A stretch of DNA of 20,101 bases from Myxococcales bacterium (lineage in GTDB: Bacteria > Myxococcota > Myxococcia > Myxococcales > Anaeromyxobacteraceae). The stretch is taken from positions 1-20,101 of the forward strand of contig JAJZTO010000010.1 of NCBI GenBank assembly GCA_021848865.1, read 5' to 3'. How positions within the stretch are numbered: position 1 is the stretch's first letter; each line of letters starts with the position of its first letter. Made by a program: the position numbers and the translations under genes. Positions 13,002 through 20,101 of this stretch are shown here, in pieces. Below the pieces are notes generated by a model, which did not search any database, was not told the origin of the DNA, and was given only the letters and a program-made list of their open reading frames with translations.

Positions 13002-14987
13002 ATGTCCTCTCCGCTCCCACAGCTTTCCGTCACCGCGGCGCCGCCGGGCGGGGCCGCCGCCGCCCCGCCGGCCGCCGAGCCGCCCCGCCACCGCCACGCC
13101 CCGGTGGCGCCCACCGGCAGGGCGCTGCTCGCCCTGTCGCTGGGCGCGCTCGGGGTGGTCTACGGCGACATCGGCACCAGCCCGCTGTACGCGCTGAAGG
13201 AGTGCTTCAACGGGCCGCACGGCGTCGCGCCCTCGCCCGCGAACGTCCTCGGGATCCTCTCCCTGGTCTTCTGGTCGATGACCTTCGTGGTCACCGGGAA
13301 GTACCTCTCCTTCGTCATGCAGGCCGACAACCGGGGGGAGGGCGGCATCCTCGCCCTGCTGGCCCTGGTCGGCCGCCGCAAGCTGTCGCGCCGCGGGCGC
13401 CGCTTCCTCCTCCTGCTCGGCATCTTCGGCGCGGCGCTGCTGTACGGCGACGGCGTCATCACCCCGGCCATCAGCGTGCTCAGCGCCGTCGAGGGGCTCC
13501 AGGTGGCGGCGCCGGGGCTGCACCACCTGGTGGTGCCCATCACCGTCGTCATCCTCTTCCTGCTCTTCCTCATCCAGAAGCGGGGCACCGCCACGGTCGG
13601 CGCCGTCTTCGGGCCGGTGATGCTGCTCTGGTTCGCGGCCATCGCCGCCGCCGGCCTGCACGGCATCGTCCGGGACCCCGGCGTCTTCCGCGCCCTCTCG
13701 CCCTTCCCCGCCCTGGAGTTCTTCGCGCGCCACCGCGGCCACGGCTACCTGGTGCTGGGCGCGGTGGTGCTGGTGCTCACCGGCGGCGAGGCGCTCTACG
13801 CCGACATGGGCCACTTCGGCCGCCGCCCCATCCGGTTCGCCTGGTTCGGCGTGGCCATGCCGGCCCTGCTCCTCAACTACTTCGGCCAGGGGGCGGTGCT
13901 GCTCCGCGACCCGTCGGTGGCGGCGAACCCCTTCTACATGCTGGTGCCGGGCTGGGCGCTCTACCCGATGATCGGGGTCGCCACCGCCGCCACCATCGTC
14001 GCCTCCCAGGCGCTCATCTCCGGGGCCTTCTCCCTCACCAACCAGGCGGTGCAGCTCGGCTACTCGCCGCGCGTCACCATCCGCCACACCTCGCGCACCG
14101 AGTACGGGCAGATCTACGTGCCCGAGGTGAACTGGGCGGTGGGCGTCGCCTGCATCGCCCTGGTGCTGGGCTTCAAGACCTCCGGCGCCCTGGCGGCGGC
14201 CTACGGCATCGCCGTCACCGGGACCATGACCATCACCACGCTGCTCTTCCACCGGGTGATGCGGGACCGCTGGCGCTGGCCGCTGTGGACGGCCGCGCCG
14301 CTCACCGCGGCCTTCCTCTCGGCCGACCTCTCCTTTTTCGGCGCCAACCTGGTGAAGTTCGAGGACGGGGGCTGGTTCCCCATCGCCCTCGCCGCCGGCG
14401 TCTTCACGCTGATGTCCACCTGGCGGGCCGGCCGCGACGTGCTGGCGAGGCAGCTGCGCGAGTCCGGGCTGCCGCTGGACCTGTTCCTGCCGGATCTGGA
14501 GAAGCACCCGCCGCACCGCATCCCCGGGACGGCGGTCTTCATGACCTCGAACCCCGAGGGCGTGCCCCCGGTGATGCTGCACCACCTGAAGCACAACAAG
14601 GTGCTGCACGAGCGGGTGCTGCTGGTGTCGATCCTCACCGAGGAGGTCCCGGCGGTCGCGCCGGCGGAGCGCGTCTCGGTCCGGAGCCTGGGCAACGGCG
14701 TCTACCAGGTGATCGGCCGCTACGGCTTCATGGAGATCCCCGACGTCCCGGCGCTGCTGGCCTCGCTGCCGCCGTGGACCATCGCCGGGCCGCGGCTCGA
14801 CCGGGTGTCGATGGACACCACCTACTACCTGGGCCGGGAGACGCTGCTCTCCACCGGCACCTCGCGCATGGCCGCCTGGCGCAAGCGGCTCTTCATCGTC
14901 ATGGCCCGGAACGCCCAGACCGCCAGCTCCTTCTTCGGCCTGCCGCCCAACCGGGTGGTGGAGCTGGGGGCGCAGATCCAGCTCTAG
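13002..14987 (+). CDS. kup: Kup potassium uptake protein
   Basis: 661-aa inner-membrane K+:H+ symporter of the Kup/HAK/KT family (E. coli Kup is 622 aa). The signature GVVYGDIGTSPLYALKE is at 51-67 with conserved Asp56; other family blocks include DNRGEGGILALLAL, YGDGVITPAISVLSA, GGEALYADMGHFG, TNQAVQLGYSPR, and the extreme C-terminus NRVVELGAQIQL (E. coli ends NRVIELGTQVEI). About twelve hydrophobic segments precede a soluble C-terminal domain. The first 40 residues are a Pro/Ala-rich extension. ATG 13002 is the first possible start after an in-frame TAG at 12978, although no ribosome binding site is evident. It is divergent from the KimA-like gene and convergent with the CBS/nucleotidyltransferase gene. 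Confidence 0.97.
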   Translation: MSSPLPQLSVTAAPPGGAAAAPPAAEPPRHRHAPVAPTGRALLALSLGALGVVYGDIGTSPLYALKECFNGPHGVAPSPANVLGILSLVFWSMTFVVTGKYLSFVMQADNRGEGGILALLALVGRRKLSRRGRRFLLLLGIFGAALLYGDGVITPAISVLSAVEGLQVAAPGLHHLVVPITVVILFLLFLIQKRGTATVGAVFGPVMLLWFAAIAAAGLHGIVRDPGVFRALSPFPALEFFARHRGHGYLVLGAVVLVLTGGEALYADMGHFGRRPIRFAWFGVAMPALLLNYFGQGAVLLRDPSVAANPFYMLVPGWALYPMIGVATAATIVASQALISGAFSLTNQAVQLGYSPRVTIRHTSRTEYGQIYVPEVNWAVGVACIALVLGFKTSGALAAAYGIAVTGTMTITTLLFHRVMRDRWRWPLWTAAPLTAAFLSADLSFFGANLVKFEDGGWFPIALAAGVFTLMSTWRAGRDVLARQLRESGLPLDLFLPDLEKHPPHRIPGTAVFMTSNPEGVPPVMLHHLKHNKVLHERVLLVSILTEEVPAVAPAERVSVRSLGNGVYQVIGRYGFMEIPDVPALLASLPPWTIAGPRLDRVSMDTTYYLGRETLLSTGTSRMAAWRKRLFIVMARNAQTASSFFGLPPNRVVELGAQIQL

Positions 14988-14989
14988 GC

Positions 14990-15021
14990 GGGGGGAGCGC
15001 GGCCCGCGCCGCCGGCCCCCC
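14990..15021. terminator. Bidirectional hairpin between kup and the nucleotidyltransferase gene
   Basis: Within the 42-bp convergent gap, GGGGGG (14990-14995) can pair with CCCCCC (15016-15021), with an inner GCGCG/CGCGC stem (14997-15001 with 15005-15009). It lacks U tracts. Position between two converging stops supports a shared terminator. Confidence 0.5.
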
Positions 15022-15029
15022 GGGCGCCG

Positions 15030-16496
15030 TCAGCTCCGCAGCCCGTACTCCGCCACCAGGGTCTCCTGCAGCCGGCGCGCCTGCCGGAAGGCCTCCCGGA
15101 GGACGTGCCGGTCCAGGTCGTTCAGCAGGCGCGGATCGACCCGGTTGCCGCCGCCCGGGGCGAGGCCGGGGCGGCCCTGGTTGCGCAGCCGCAGCAGGTG
15201 GATGAAGTGGAACCCGTCGATCAGGCCGGCCAGCGTCTCGGGGGCGAAGAAGCCGGCCTCGGCGACCTCCCGCAGGCGCTGGGCGGTGCTGGTGTGCGGC
15301 ACCGCCCGGGCCAGCCCCAGGATGCGGGCGGCGTCGGCGAAGAGCACCGAGCCGGCCATCTTCAGATCCAGGGTGTGGGGGAAGGCCCGGGAGCGATCGA
15401 GGACGAAGCCGCGCAGCGTGCCCAGCGGCGGCCGGAATACCAGCGCGCTCTCGGCCATCTGCCGCAGGAACACGGTGCGGCCCGAGACCTCCCGGAGCAG
15501 CCACTCCCGCAGCCGCTCCGCCAGCGCGGCGCTGCCGTGGACCGCCCGGAAGTCGAAGAAGACGGTGGCCAGCCGGATGGCCTCCGGGGTGGGTTCCAGG
15601 ATCCAGCGAGCGAAGGTGCGCTTCCAGCCGGAGAGGGTCATGCACCAGTCGGGGTTCCCCGCCATGACGTTCCCGGCGCAGGAGGGGATGCCGCAGGCGT
15701 CGAGCATCCGGTTCACCGCCCGGGCGAAGGGCAGGAGCATCAGCCGCACCGCCGGGGCGTCGTCCTCCTCGACCTCGAAGAGCAGGGCGTTGTCCTGGTC
15801 GGAGGCGAAGGTCTGCTCCAGGCGCCCGGCCGAGCCCAGCGCCATCCAGCACATGGGCACCGGCGGCAGCTCGTGCTGGTCCGAGGCCAGCTCGATGACG
15901 CGGATGGTGAGCAGGTCGTTGAGCGCGGTGAGGACGTGGGTCAGCGTCTCGGCGCTGGTGCCCTGGGCCACCAGGCCCCCGGCGAGCCCGCGGATGGCGC
16001 GGGCCGCCTCCTGGAGCCCGGCCAGGTCGGTGGCCTCCCGGAGCCGGTCGTCCACCTCCCGGACCCCGACGCGCTGCAGGCCGAAGATGTCCTCCTGGGA
16101 CACCACCCCGACGAGCCGCCCGCCGCCGTCCACCACCACCACGTGCCGCACCCCGCTGCGGGCCATGGCCAGCGCCGCCTGGTGGGCGCTGGCCTGCGGC
16201 TCCAGGACCAGCAGGCCGCTGGTCATCGCCAGGGCGATGGGCTCCTCCAGGCTCCCGCCCGGGAGCGCGACGCGCCCCACCAGGTCCCGCAGCGTGAAGA
16301 TGCCCAGCGGCACGCGCGTGGCCGGGTCGGCGACCACGACGAAGCGGGAGTGCCTCCGCTCCATGAGCTCCAGGGCGTCGCGCACGCTGGCCTGGAGCGG
16401 GACGGTGGCCGGCTCCCCGCGCACGATCCGGGAGAGCGGGCTGTAGAGGTTGAGCGCCGCCCGGGGCCCACCCGCGCCGTCGGCCCCGGGCCTCAC
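15030..16496 (-). CDS. CBS-pair / DUF294 nucleotidyltransferase
   Basis: 488-aa soluble protein. Residues about 20-145 form two CBS motifs (for example RRHSRFVVVADPATRVPLGI and GVRHVVVVDGGGRLVGVV), which usually bind adenine nucleotides. Residues 205-330 are a GlnD-like nucleotidyltransferase of the DUF294 family with GSAGRLEQTFASDQDNALLF: Gly221-Ser222, Arg225, Asp233 and Asp235 match the GS...R...DxD active site. Residues about 340-488 are the DUF294 C-terminal helical domain. Many homologues carry an N-terminal cyclic-nucleotide domain; this one does not. The start is GTG 16496, overlapping the response-regulator stop (GTGA), so it is the last gene of the sensor operon. Likely nucleotidylates, or binds nucleotide to control, a partner; the target is unknown. 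Confidence 0.88.
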   Translation of the reverse strand: MRPGADGAGGPRAALNLYSPLSRIVRGEPATVPLQASVRDALELMERRHSRFVVVADPATRVPLGIFTLRDLVGRVALPGGSLEEPIALAMTSGLLVLEPQASAHQAALAMARSGVRHVVVVDGGGRLVGVVSQEDIFGLQRVGVREVDDRLREATDLAGLQEAARAIRGLAGGLVAQGTSAETLTHVLTALNDLLTIRVIELASDQHELPPVPMCWMALGSAGRLEQTFASDQDNALLFEVEEDDAPAVRLMLLPFARAVNRMLDACGIPSCAGNVMAGNPDWCMTLSGWKRTFARWILEPTPEAIRLATVFFDFRAVHGSAALAERLREWLLREVSGRTVFLRQMAESALVFRPPLGTLRGFVLDRSRAFPHTLDLKMAGSVLFADAARILGLARAVPHTSTAQRLREVAEAGFFAPETLAGLIDGFHFIHLLRLRNQGRPGLAPGGGNRVDPRLLNDLDRHVLREAFRQARRLQETLVAEYGLRS

Positions 16497-16864
16497 GGGG
16501 CACCGACCAGCTTCCGGACCTGCGCCACCAGGTCCCGGGTCGCGAAGGGCTTGGTCACGTAGGCGTCGGCGCCGAGCCGCATCCCCCGCGCCACGTCGGT
16601 CTCCCGCCCCTTGGCGGTGAGCATGAGGATCCGGACCTTCCCCCAGCGCGGGTCGGCCCGGATGCGCCGGCAGACGTCGAAGCCGTTCACCTTGGGCAGC
16701 ATCAGGTCGAGGATCACCAGGTCCGCCGGCTCGCCGGCCAGCGCCCGCAGCGCGGCGTCGCCGTCGGCGACGGCCGTCGCCTCGAAGCCCTCCCGCTTCA
16801 TGAGGTACTCGAGCGAGATGACGATGTTGGGCTCGTCGTCCACGATGAGGATGCGCGGGGCCAT
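16493..16864 (-). CDS. Single-domain response regulator
   Basis: 123-aa CheY-like receiver with no output domain. Acidic pocket Asp9-Asp10, phosphoacceptor Asp53 (VILDLMLPKVNG), Thr83 (MLTAK) and Lys105 (TKPF) are all present, so it should accept phosphate. ATG 16864 is preceded by GGGAGG inside the last codons of the histidine kinase gene, which ends 3 bp upstream; its own stop overlaps the start of the nucleotidyltransferase gene. The cognate kinase is therefore almost certainly the SSS-type kinase, and the signal may pass by direct protein contact, perhaps to the nucleotidyltransferase (inference). Confidence 0.94.
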   Translation of the reverse strand: MAPRILIVDDEPNIVISLEYLMKREGFEATAVADGDAALRALAGEPADLVILDLMLPKVNGFDVCRRIRADPRWGKVRILMLTAKGRETDVARGMRLGADAYVTKPFATRDLVAQVRKLVGAP

Positions 16865-16867
16865 CGC

Positions 16868-19630
16868 CTACCTCCCGGCCTCGGCGGCCGTCGCCCCCGG
16901 GGCCGGAGCCTCCCGGGGCAGGACGAAGGAGAAGGTGGCGCCCTTGCCGACCTCGCTCTCCACCCAGAGCCGGCCGCCGAAGTGCTCGATGATCCGGCGG
17001 CTGATGGCCAGGCCCAGGCCGGTCCCGCGGGAGGTCCCGTCGACGGTGTCGGCGGCCTGGCGGAAGCGCTGGAAGATCGTCTCCTGGTCGCCGGGCCGGA
17101 CCCCGGGCCCGTTGTCCTGGACGTCGATCCGGAGGAGGTCGTCCACCTCCCGGAGCCGGACCTCCACCCGCCCGTCCCGGGGCGCGCAGAACTTCACCGC
17201 GTTGGAGAGCAGGTTGATCAGCACCTGGATGAGCCGATCGCGATCGGCCCGGGCCCGGGGGTGCGGCGCCGAGCAGGCGAGCGAGAGGGCCACCTCCTTC
17301 TCCCGGAAGAGCTGGCCGGTGGCCTCGACCGCCTCCTGGATCACCTGGTCCACCGCCAGCTCGCTGGTCCGCCACTCGGCGCTGCCCGACTCGATCTTGG
17401 CCATCTCCAGGGTCTGGTTGATGAGGCGGGTGAGCCGCTCCGCCTCCTTGACGATGATCCCCAGGAAGCGCTCGCGCTCGGCCGGGGCGATGCCGGGCTC
17501 GGCCAGCAGGATCTCCGAGAAGGAGCGGATGGAGGTCAGCGGGGTGCGCAGCTCGTGGGTCACGGTGGACATGAAGTCGTCCTTGAGGCGGTCCAGCTGC
17601 TGGAGCTGGGCGTTGGCGGCGCGCAGCTCGGCGGTGGCGGCCTCGAGCTCCCGCGACTTCTGCTCCAGCTCCCGGCTGTAGGCGCGCACCTGCGAGGCCT
17701 CGTCGAGGATGTCCATCACCTCGGCGATGCCGGGCGGCTCCTCCTGGACCAGCGAGTGGACCAGGACCCGCGCCGAGGCGCCGCCGATGGCGCCGGCCAG
17801 CTGGGTCTCGGCGAAGTGGACCAGGTCGGCGTCGGCGGGCAGGTCCTCCAGCCGCTCGGCCCCTCGCCGCCGCGCGTGGGCCAGGAAGGCCTCGCGGGCC
17901 CGCTCCGGCCCGATGAAGCGCCCCACCAGCGGGAGCAGGTCCCCCACCGGCGCCGTGCCGCGCCAGATGCGCGAGGGGCCGGTGGCGTGGGTGTGGCGGA
18001 AGACGTCCACGAAGAGCGCCGCCTGGGTGGTCTCGGCGACGCTGGGGGCGCCGATCAGGGAGACGCCCACGTAGGCGCCGCCGTTGGCCAGCAGGCTCCA
18101 GAGCAGGGCGTGGGAGATGTCGTCGAGCCCGGAGAGGCCGAAGAGCTCCTGCGGCCTCAGCAGGGCGATGCCGAAGGGGCCCGCGGTCAGGAAGCCGGTC
18201 GGCATCCAGCCCGACTTGGCGAAGGAGGGGAGCAGCAGGGTGTAGGCCCAGACCGCGAACCCGGCCGAGAGCCCGGCGATGGCGCCGGCCCGGGTCGCCC
18301 CCTTCCAGTAGATGCCGCCGAGGATCGCCGGCGCGAACTGCGCCACGGCGGCGAAGGAGATGAGCCCGATGGCCACCAGGGCGTAGGCCTCGCCGGCCAC
18401 CCGGAAGTAGACGTAGCCGAGCAGGAGGATGCCGGCGATGGCCAGCCGGCGGATGGCGAGGAGCAGCCGCGACACGTCGCCCCGCTGGCCGACCCGCAGC
18501 CGGTCCAGCCGCAGCAGGACCGGCATCACCAGGTCGTTGCAGACCATGGTGGAGAGGGCGATGGTCTCCACGATCACCATGCCGGTGCCGGCCGAGAGCC
18601 CGCCGATGAAGGCGAAGAGCGCCAGCCCCTCCTTGCGCTGCGCCATGGGCACGGTGAGCACGAAGGTGTCGGCGTCCACCCCGGCGCCGGAGAAGAGCAT
18701 CAGCCCGCCCAGGGCCACCGGGAGGACGAAGACGTTGATGAGCAGGAGGTAGAGGGGGAAGAGCCAGATGGCCTTGTGCAGGTGGTTCTCGTCGACGTTC
18801 TCCACCACCGAGATCTGGAACTGGCGGGGGAGGAACATCACCGAGAGCATGGAGAGCACGGTGAGGAAGGCCCAGGTGCCGTAGCCCCCGCCCGAGACGG
18901 TGGTCAGCGCCCGGAGCGGGGGCAGCTCCTGGGCGCGCTGGAAGATGTCGCCGAAGCCCCGGTAGACGCCGAAGGTGACGTAGGCCCCGACGGCCAGGAA
19001 GGCCAGCAGCTTGACCACCGACTCGAAGGCGATGGCCGCCACCAGCCCCTCGTGCCGCTCGGTGGCGTCGAGGTGGCGGGTGCCGAAGAGGATGGTGAAG
19101 GCCGCCAGGATCAGGGCGATGTAGAGGGCGGTGTCCTGGACGAAGGGCAGCGCCTCGGCCTTGGCCGGCATCACGATCTGCGGGTAGTGGCGCAGGATGG
19201 TGTAGCTCGACGAGACGGCCTTGAGCTGCAGCGAGATGTAGGGGATGACGCCGAGGACGGCGATCACCGTCACCAGCCCGCCGAGGAGCTGGCTCTTGCC
19301 GTAGCGCGAGGCCACGAAGTCGGCGATCGAGGTGATGCGGAAGGCCTTGCTGATGCGGATGATCTTCCGCAGGACGTACCACCACAGCGCCACCGCCAGC
19401 GTCGGCCCCAGGTAGACGGGGAGGAAGCCCACGCCGCTGGAGGCGGCCCGGCCCACGCTGCCGTAGAAGGTCCAGGTGGTGCAGTAGACCGCCAGCGAGA
19501 GCGCGTAGGTGTACGGGTTGGCGATGATGGACCGGCCGGCCTCGGCGCGCTGGTCGCCGGTGTAGGCGATGGCGAAGAGCACGCCCAGGTAGGCGAAGGA
19601 GACGGTGACGATGACCCAGCCCTGGAGCAC
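16868..19630 (-). CDS. SSS-transporter-fused sensor histidine kinase (CbrA-like)
   Basis: 920-aa membrane sensor. Residues 1-510 are a sodium:solute symporter (PutP-like) domain of about 13 helices (NPYTYALSLAVYCTTWTFYG near the N-terminus). Residues about 550-635 match the STAC linker (FAETQLAGAIGGASARVLVH), followed by a coiled coil (645-685). HisKA has His692 in THELRTPLTSIRSF; HATPase_c has the N box NLLSNAVKF, DNGPGV (839-844) and GTGLGLAI. There is no PAS and no fused receiver, unlike Pseudomonas CbrA; the receiver is the next gene. GTG 19630 is preceded by GGGAG with 6-nt spacing and follows the small membrane protein stop by 3 bp. By analogy it senses or transports an amino acid or organic acid; the substrate is not deducible here. 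Confidence 0.93.
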   Translation of the reverse strand: MLQGWVIVTVSFAYLGVLFAIAYTGDQRAEAGRSIIANPYTYALSLAVYCTTWTFYGSVGRAASSGVGFLPVYLGPTLAVALWWYVLRKIIRISKAFRITSIADFVASRYGKSQLLGGLVTVIAVLGVIPYISLQLKAVSSSYTILRHYPQIVMPAKAEALPFVQDTALYIALILAAFTILFGTRHLDATERHEGLVAAIAFESVVKLLAFLAVGAYVTFGVYRGFGDIFQRAQELPPLRALTTVSGGGYGTWAFLTVLSMLSVMFLPRQFQISVVENVDENHLHKAIWLFPLYLLLINVFVLPVALGGLMLFSGAGVDADTFVLTVPMAQRKEGLALFAFIGGLSAGTGMVIVETIALSTMVCNDLVMPVLLRLDRLRVGQRGDVSRLLLAIRRLAIAGILLLGYVYFRVAGEAYALVAIGLISFAAVAQFAPAILGGIYWKGATRAGAIAGLSAGFAVWAYTLLLPSFAKSGWMPTGFLTAGPFGIALLRPQELFGLSGLDDISHALLWSLLANGGAYVGVSLIGAPSVAETTQAALFVDVFRHTHATGPSRIWRGTAPVGDLLPLVGRFIGPERAREAFLAHARRRGAERLEDLPADADLVHFAETQLAGAIGGASARVLVHSLVQEEPPGIAEVMDILDEASQVRAYSRELEQKSRELEAATAELRAANAQLQQLDRLKDDFMSTVTHELRTPLTSIRSFSEILLAEPGIAPAERERFLGIIVKEAERLTRLINQTLEMAKIESGSAEWRTSELAVDQVIQEAVEATGQLFREKEVALSLACSAPHPRARADRDRLIQVLINLLSNAVKFCAPRDGRVEVRLREVDDLLRIDVQDNGPGVRPGDQETIFQRFRQAADTVDGTSRGTGLGLAISRRIIEHFGGRLWVESEVGKGATFSFVLPREAPAPGATAAEAGR

Positions 19631-19633
19631 CGG

Positions 19634-19834
19634 TCACTCCCGCCGGCTCTCGATGACCAGCGCCATGACGACGATGACCAGCACCCAGACGGCGAACACC
19701 CAGGCGTAGAGGAGGGGAACGCCGCCGACGGTGCGCGGCCGGGCGAACAGGGAGAGGACCGGGTAGTTGAGGAGCACCCACCCGAGGACGAAGGTGGCCA
19801 CCAGCCGCTCTCCGCTCCGGTCCGAGCGCCGCAT
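19634..19834 (-). CDS. Small two-helix membrane protein upstream of SSS kinase
   Basis: 66-aa protein with two hydrophobic segments (LVATFVLGWVLLNYPVLSLF and LYAWVFAVWVLVIVVMALVI) joined by a short RPRTVGGVP loop and ending in basic/acidic ESRRE. ATG 19834 has GGGAGG directly upstream, and the kinase gene starts 3 bp after its stop. Small membrane proteins commonly precede SSS transporters (DUF485 YjcH with ActP, DUF4212 small subunits), and this one has that position and topology, but I cannot place it in a named family. Likely an accessory subunit or stability factor of the transporter-kinase (inference). It is the first gene of the sensor operon. Confidence 0.8.
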   Translation of the reverse strand: MRRSDRSGERLVATFVLGWVLLNYPVLSLFARPRTVGGVPLLYAWVFAVWVLVIVVMALVIESRRE

Positions 19835-19857
19835 GGTCCTCCCGCCGGAAGGATCTC

Positions 19858-19863
19858 ACTATA
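19858..19863 (-). promoter_or_regulatory. Candidate -10 box of the sensor operon
   Basis: TATAGT on the minus strand within GCTATAGTG, 23 nt before ATG 19834, giving a leader of about 17 nt that contains the GGGAGG site. There is no recognisable -35 box, so activator-dependent or alternative-sigma use is possible. Confidence 0.35.
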
Positions 19864-19911
19864 GCGCGGCCGGCTCCCCGGGCGCGGCGCCTCCCCCGGC
19901 GGCGGGGCCCC

Positions 19912-20100
19912 TCATCGGACCACCTCCTCGAACGCCTCCCGCACCGCCTCGGTCACCCGCCCGTAGTCGGCGAGGAGCCGCGACGCCGGGTCGGTGCCGT
20001 AGTAGCCGAGCCGCCGCGCCAGCTGGTCGAGCGGCCGCCCCGGCGGCGGGAGGTGGTCGACGGTGTAGTCGTGGACGATGCGCAGCCGCAGCTCCAGCCG
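19912..20100 (-). CDS. glnE: C-terminal end of probable glutamine synthetase adenylyltransferase
   Basis: Only the last 62 codons are in the window; the 5' part lies beyond the right edge. The translated end (for example RIVHDYTVDHLPPPG, LDQLARRLGYYG, LLADYGRVTEAVREAFEEV) resembles the C-terminal helical domain of GlnE/GlnD-type nucleotidyltransferases, in which a LARRLGY...DY.R.TE.VR.AFE pattern is typical. GlnE adds and removes AMP on glutamine synthetase in response to PII. It stops 49 bp upstream of the candidate promoter of the sensor operon, on the same strand. The call rests on a short remembered pattern and needs the rest of the gene. Confidence 0.65.
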   Translation of the reverse strand, partial: RLELRLRIVHDYTVDHLPPPGRPLDQLARRLGYYGTDPASRLLADYGRVTEAVREAFEEVVR

Positions 20101-20101
20101 G

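Noticed and set aside
10632..14609. A 1,325-codon minus-strand open frame seeming to fuse the KimA-like protein to a His/Gly/Arg-rich N-terminal half
   Set aside because: The upstream half is exactly antisense to kup and has the biased composition of a wrong-frame translation in high-GC DNA; the real protein begins at the MRAMPKQ or MPKQ start near 12704-12713.
15030..19859. A 1,609-codon minus-strand open frame seeming to join a long N-terminus to the CBS/DUF294 protein
   Set aside because: Upstream of 16496 it is the wrong frame of the response regulator and the histidine kinase, both of which have full domain sets in other frames; the GTG at 16496 overlapping the regulator stop is the real start.
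16982..19864. A 960-codon plus-strand open frame opposite the kinase gene
   Set aside because: Composition is Gly/Asp/Glu/His/Arg-rich low complexity, as expected antisense to a high-GC gene; no domain recognised.
1..20101. Mobile elements, prophage, CRISPR arrays, tRNA or rRNA genes
   Set aside because: No transposase, integrase, regularly spaced repeats or recognisable tRNA/rRNA sequences were seen; gene content and composition are uniform across the window.

Overview
The window is about 20 kb of very GC-rich DNA (well above 70 percent by eye) with strong G/C third-position bias, frequent GTG starts and many 4-nt stop/start overlaps. With the gene content (eukaryote-like Ser/Thr kinase, TPR protein, a transporter-fused histidine kinase, a possible sigma-54 site), this points to a myxobacterium, most likely Anaeromyxobacter or a close relative. 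That assignment is inference; there is no rRNA or marker gene here to fix it. The sequence looks like ordinary chromosome: no insertion sequence, prophage, integrase, tRNA or CRISPR array was seen.

Layout. (1) 2-1231: 5'-truncated tyrS on the plus strand. It converges on a minus-strand pair, a YmdB-type phosphodiesterase (1336-2127) and 5-formyltetrahydrofolate cyclo-ligase (2163-2753). Just upstream of that pair lies a 6S RNA (about 2770-2936), the same ssrS-ygfA arrangement as in E. coli. (2) 3119-4857: a plus-strand, overlap-coupled pair of a secreted TPR protein and a soluble Ser/Thr kinase with an unusual non-RD active site. (3) 4880-7937: a minus-strand operon nfo, DHH phosphoesterase, cysteine desulfurase, each joined to the next by a 4-nt overlap. 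(4) 8047-8814: a Fic-fold protein with a degenerate catalytic motif behind a repeat-bearing AT-richer promoter region. (5) 9118-10539: a patatin-like phospholipase. (6) 10632-14987: two unrelated potassium uptake transporters, KimA-like and Kup, transcribed divergently from a shared 288-bp control region. (7) 15030-19834: a minus-strand signalling operon made of a small two-helix membrane protein, an SSS-transporter/STAC/histidine kinase, a single-domain response regulator and a CBS/DUF294 nucleotidyltransferase. Upstream on the same strand is the 3' end of a probable glnE (19912-20100).

How the parts may work together. The operon in (7) reads as a nutrient sensor of the CbrA type whose output is a stand-alone receiver, translationally coupled to a GlnD-like nucleotidyltransferase and next to glnE. 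That suggests, without proving it, a link between substrate uptake or sensing and nitrogen/carbon balance. The KimA/Kup pair is a potassium module. In Firmicutes both families are c-di-AMP targets, and the window also encodes a DHH phosphoesterase of the superfamily that degrades such nucleotides; no c-di-AMP riboswitch could be recognised, so this remains a hypothesis.

The best candidates for something under-described are the SSS-STAC-kinase / receiver / CBS-DUF294 operon, the KimA/Kup divergon, the His-less Fic protein and the non-RD kinase without a phosphorylatable Ser/Thr in its activation loop.
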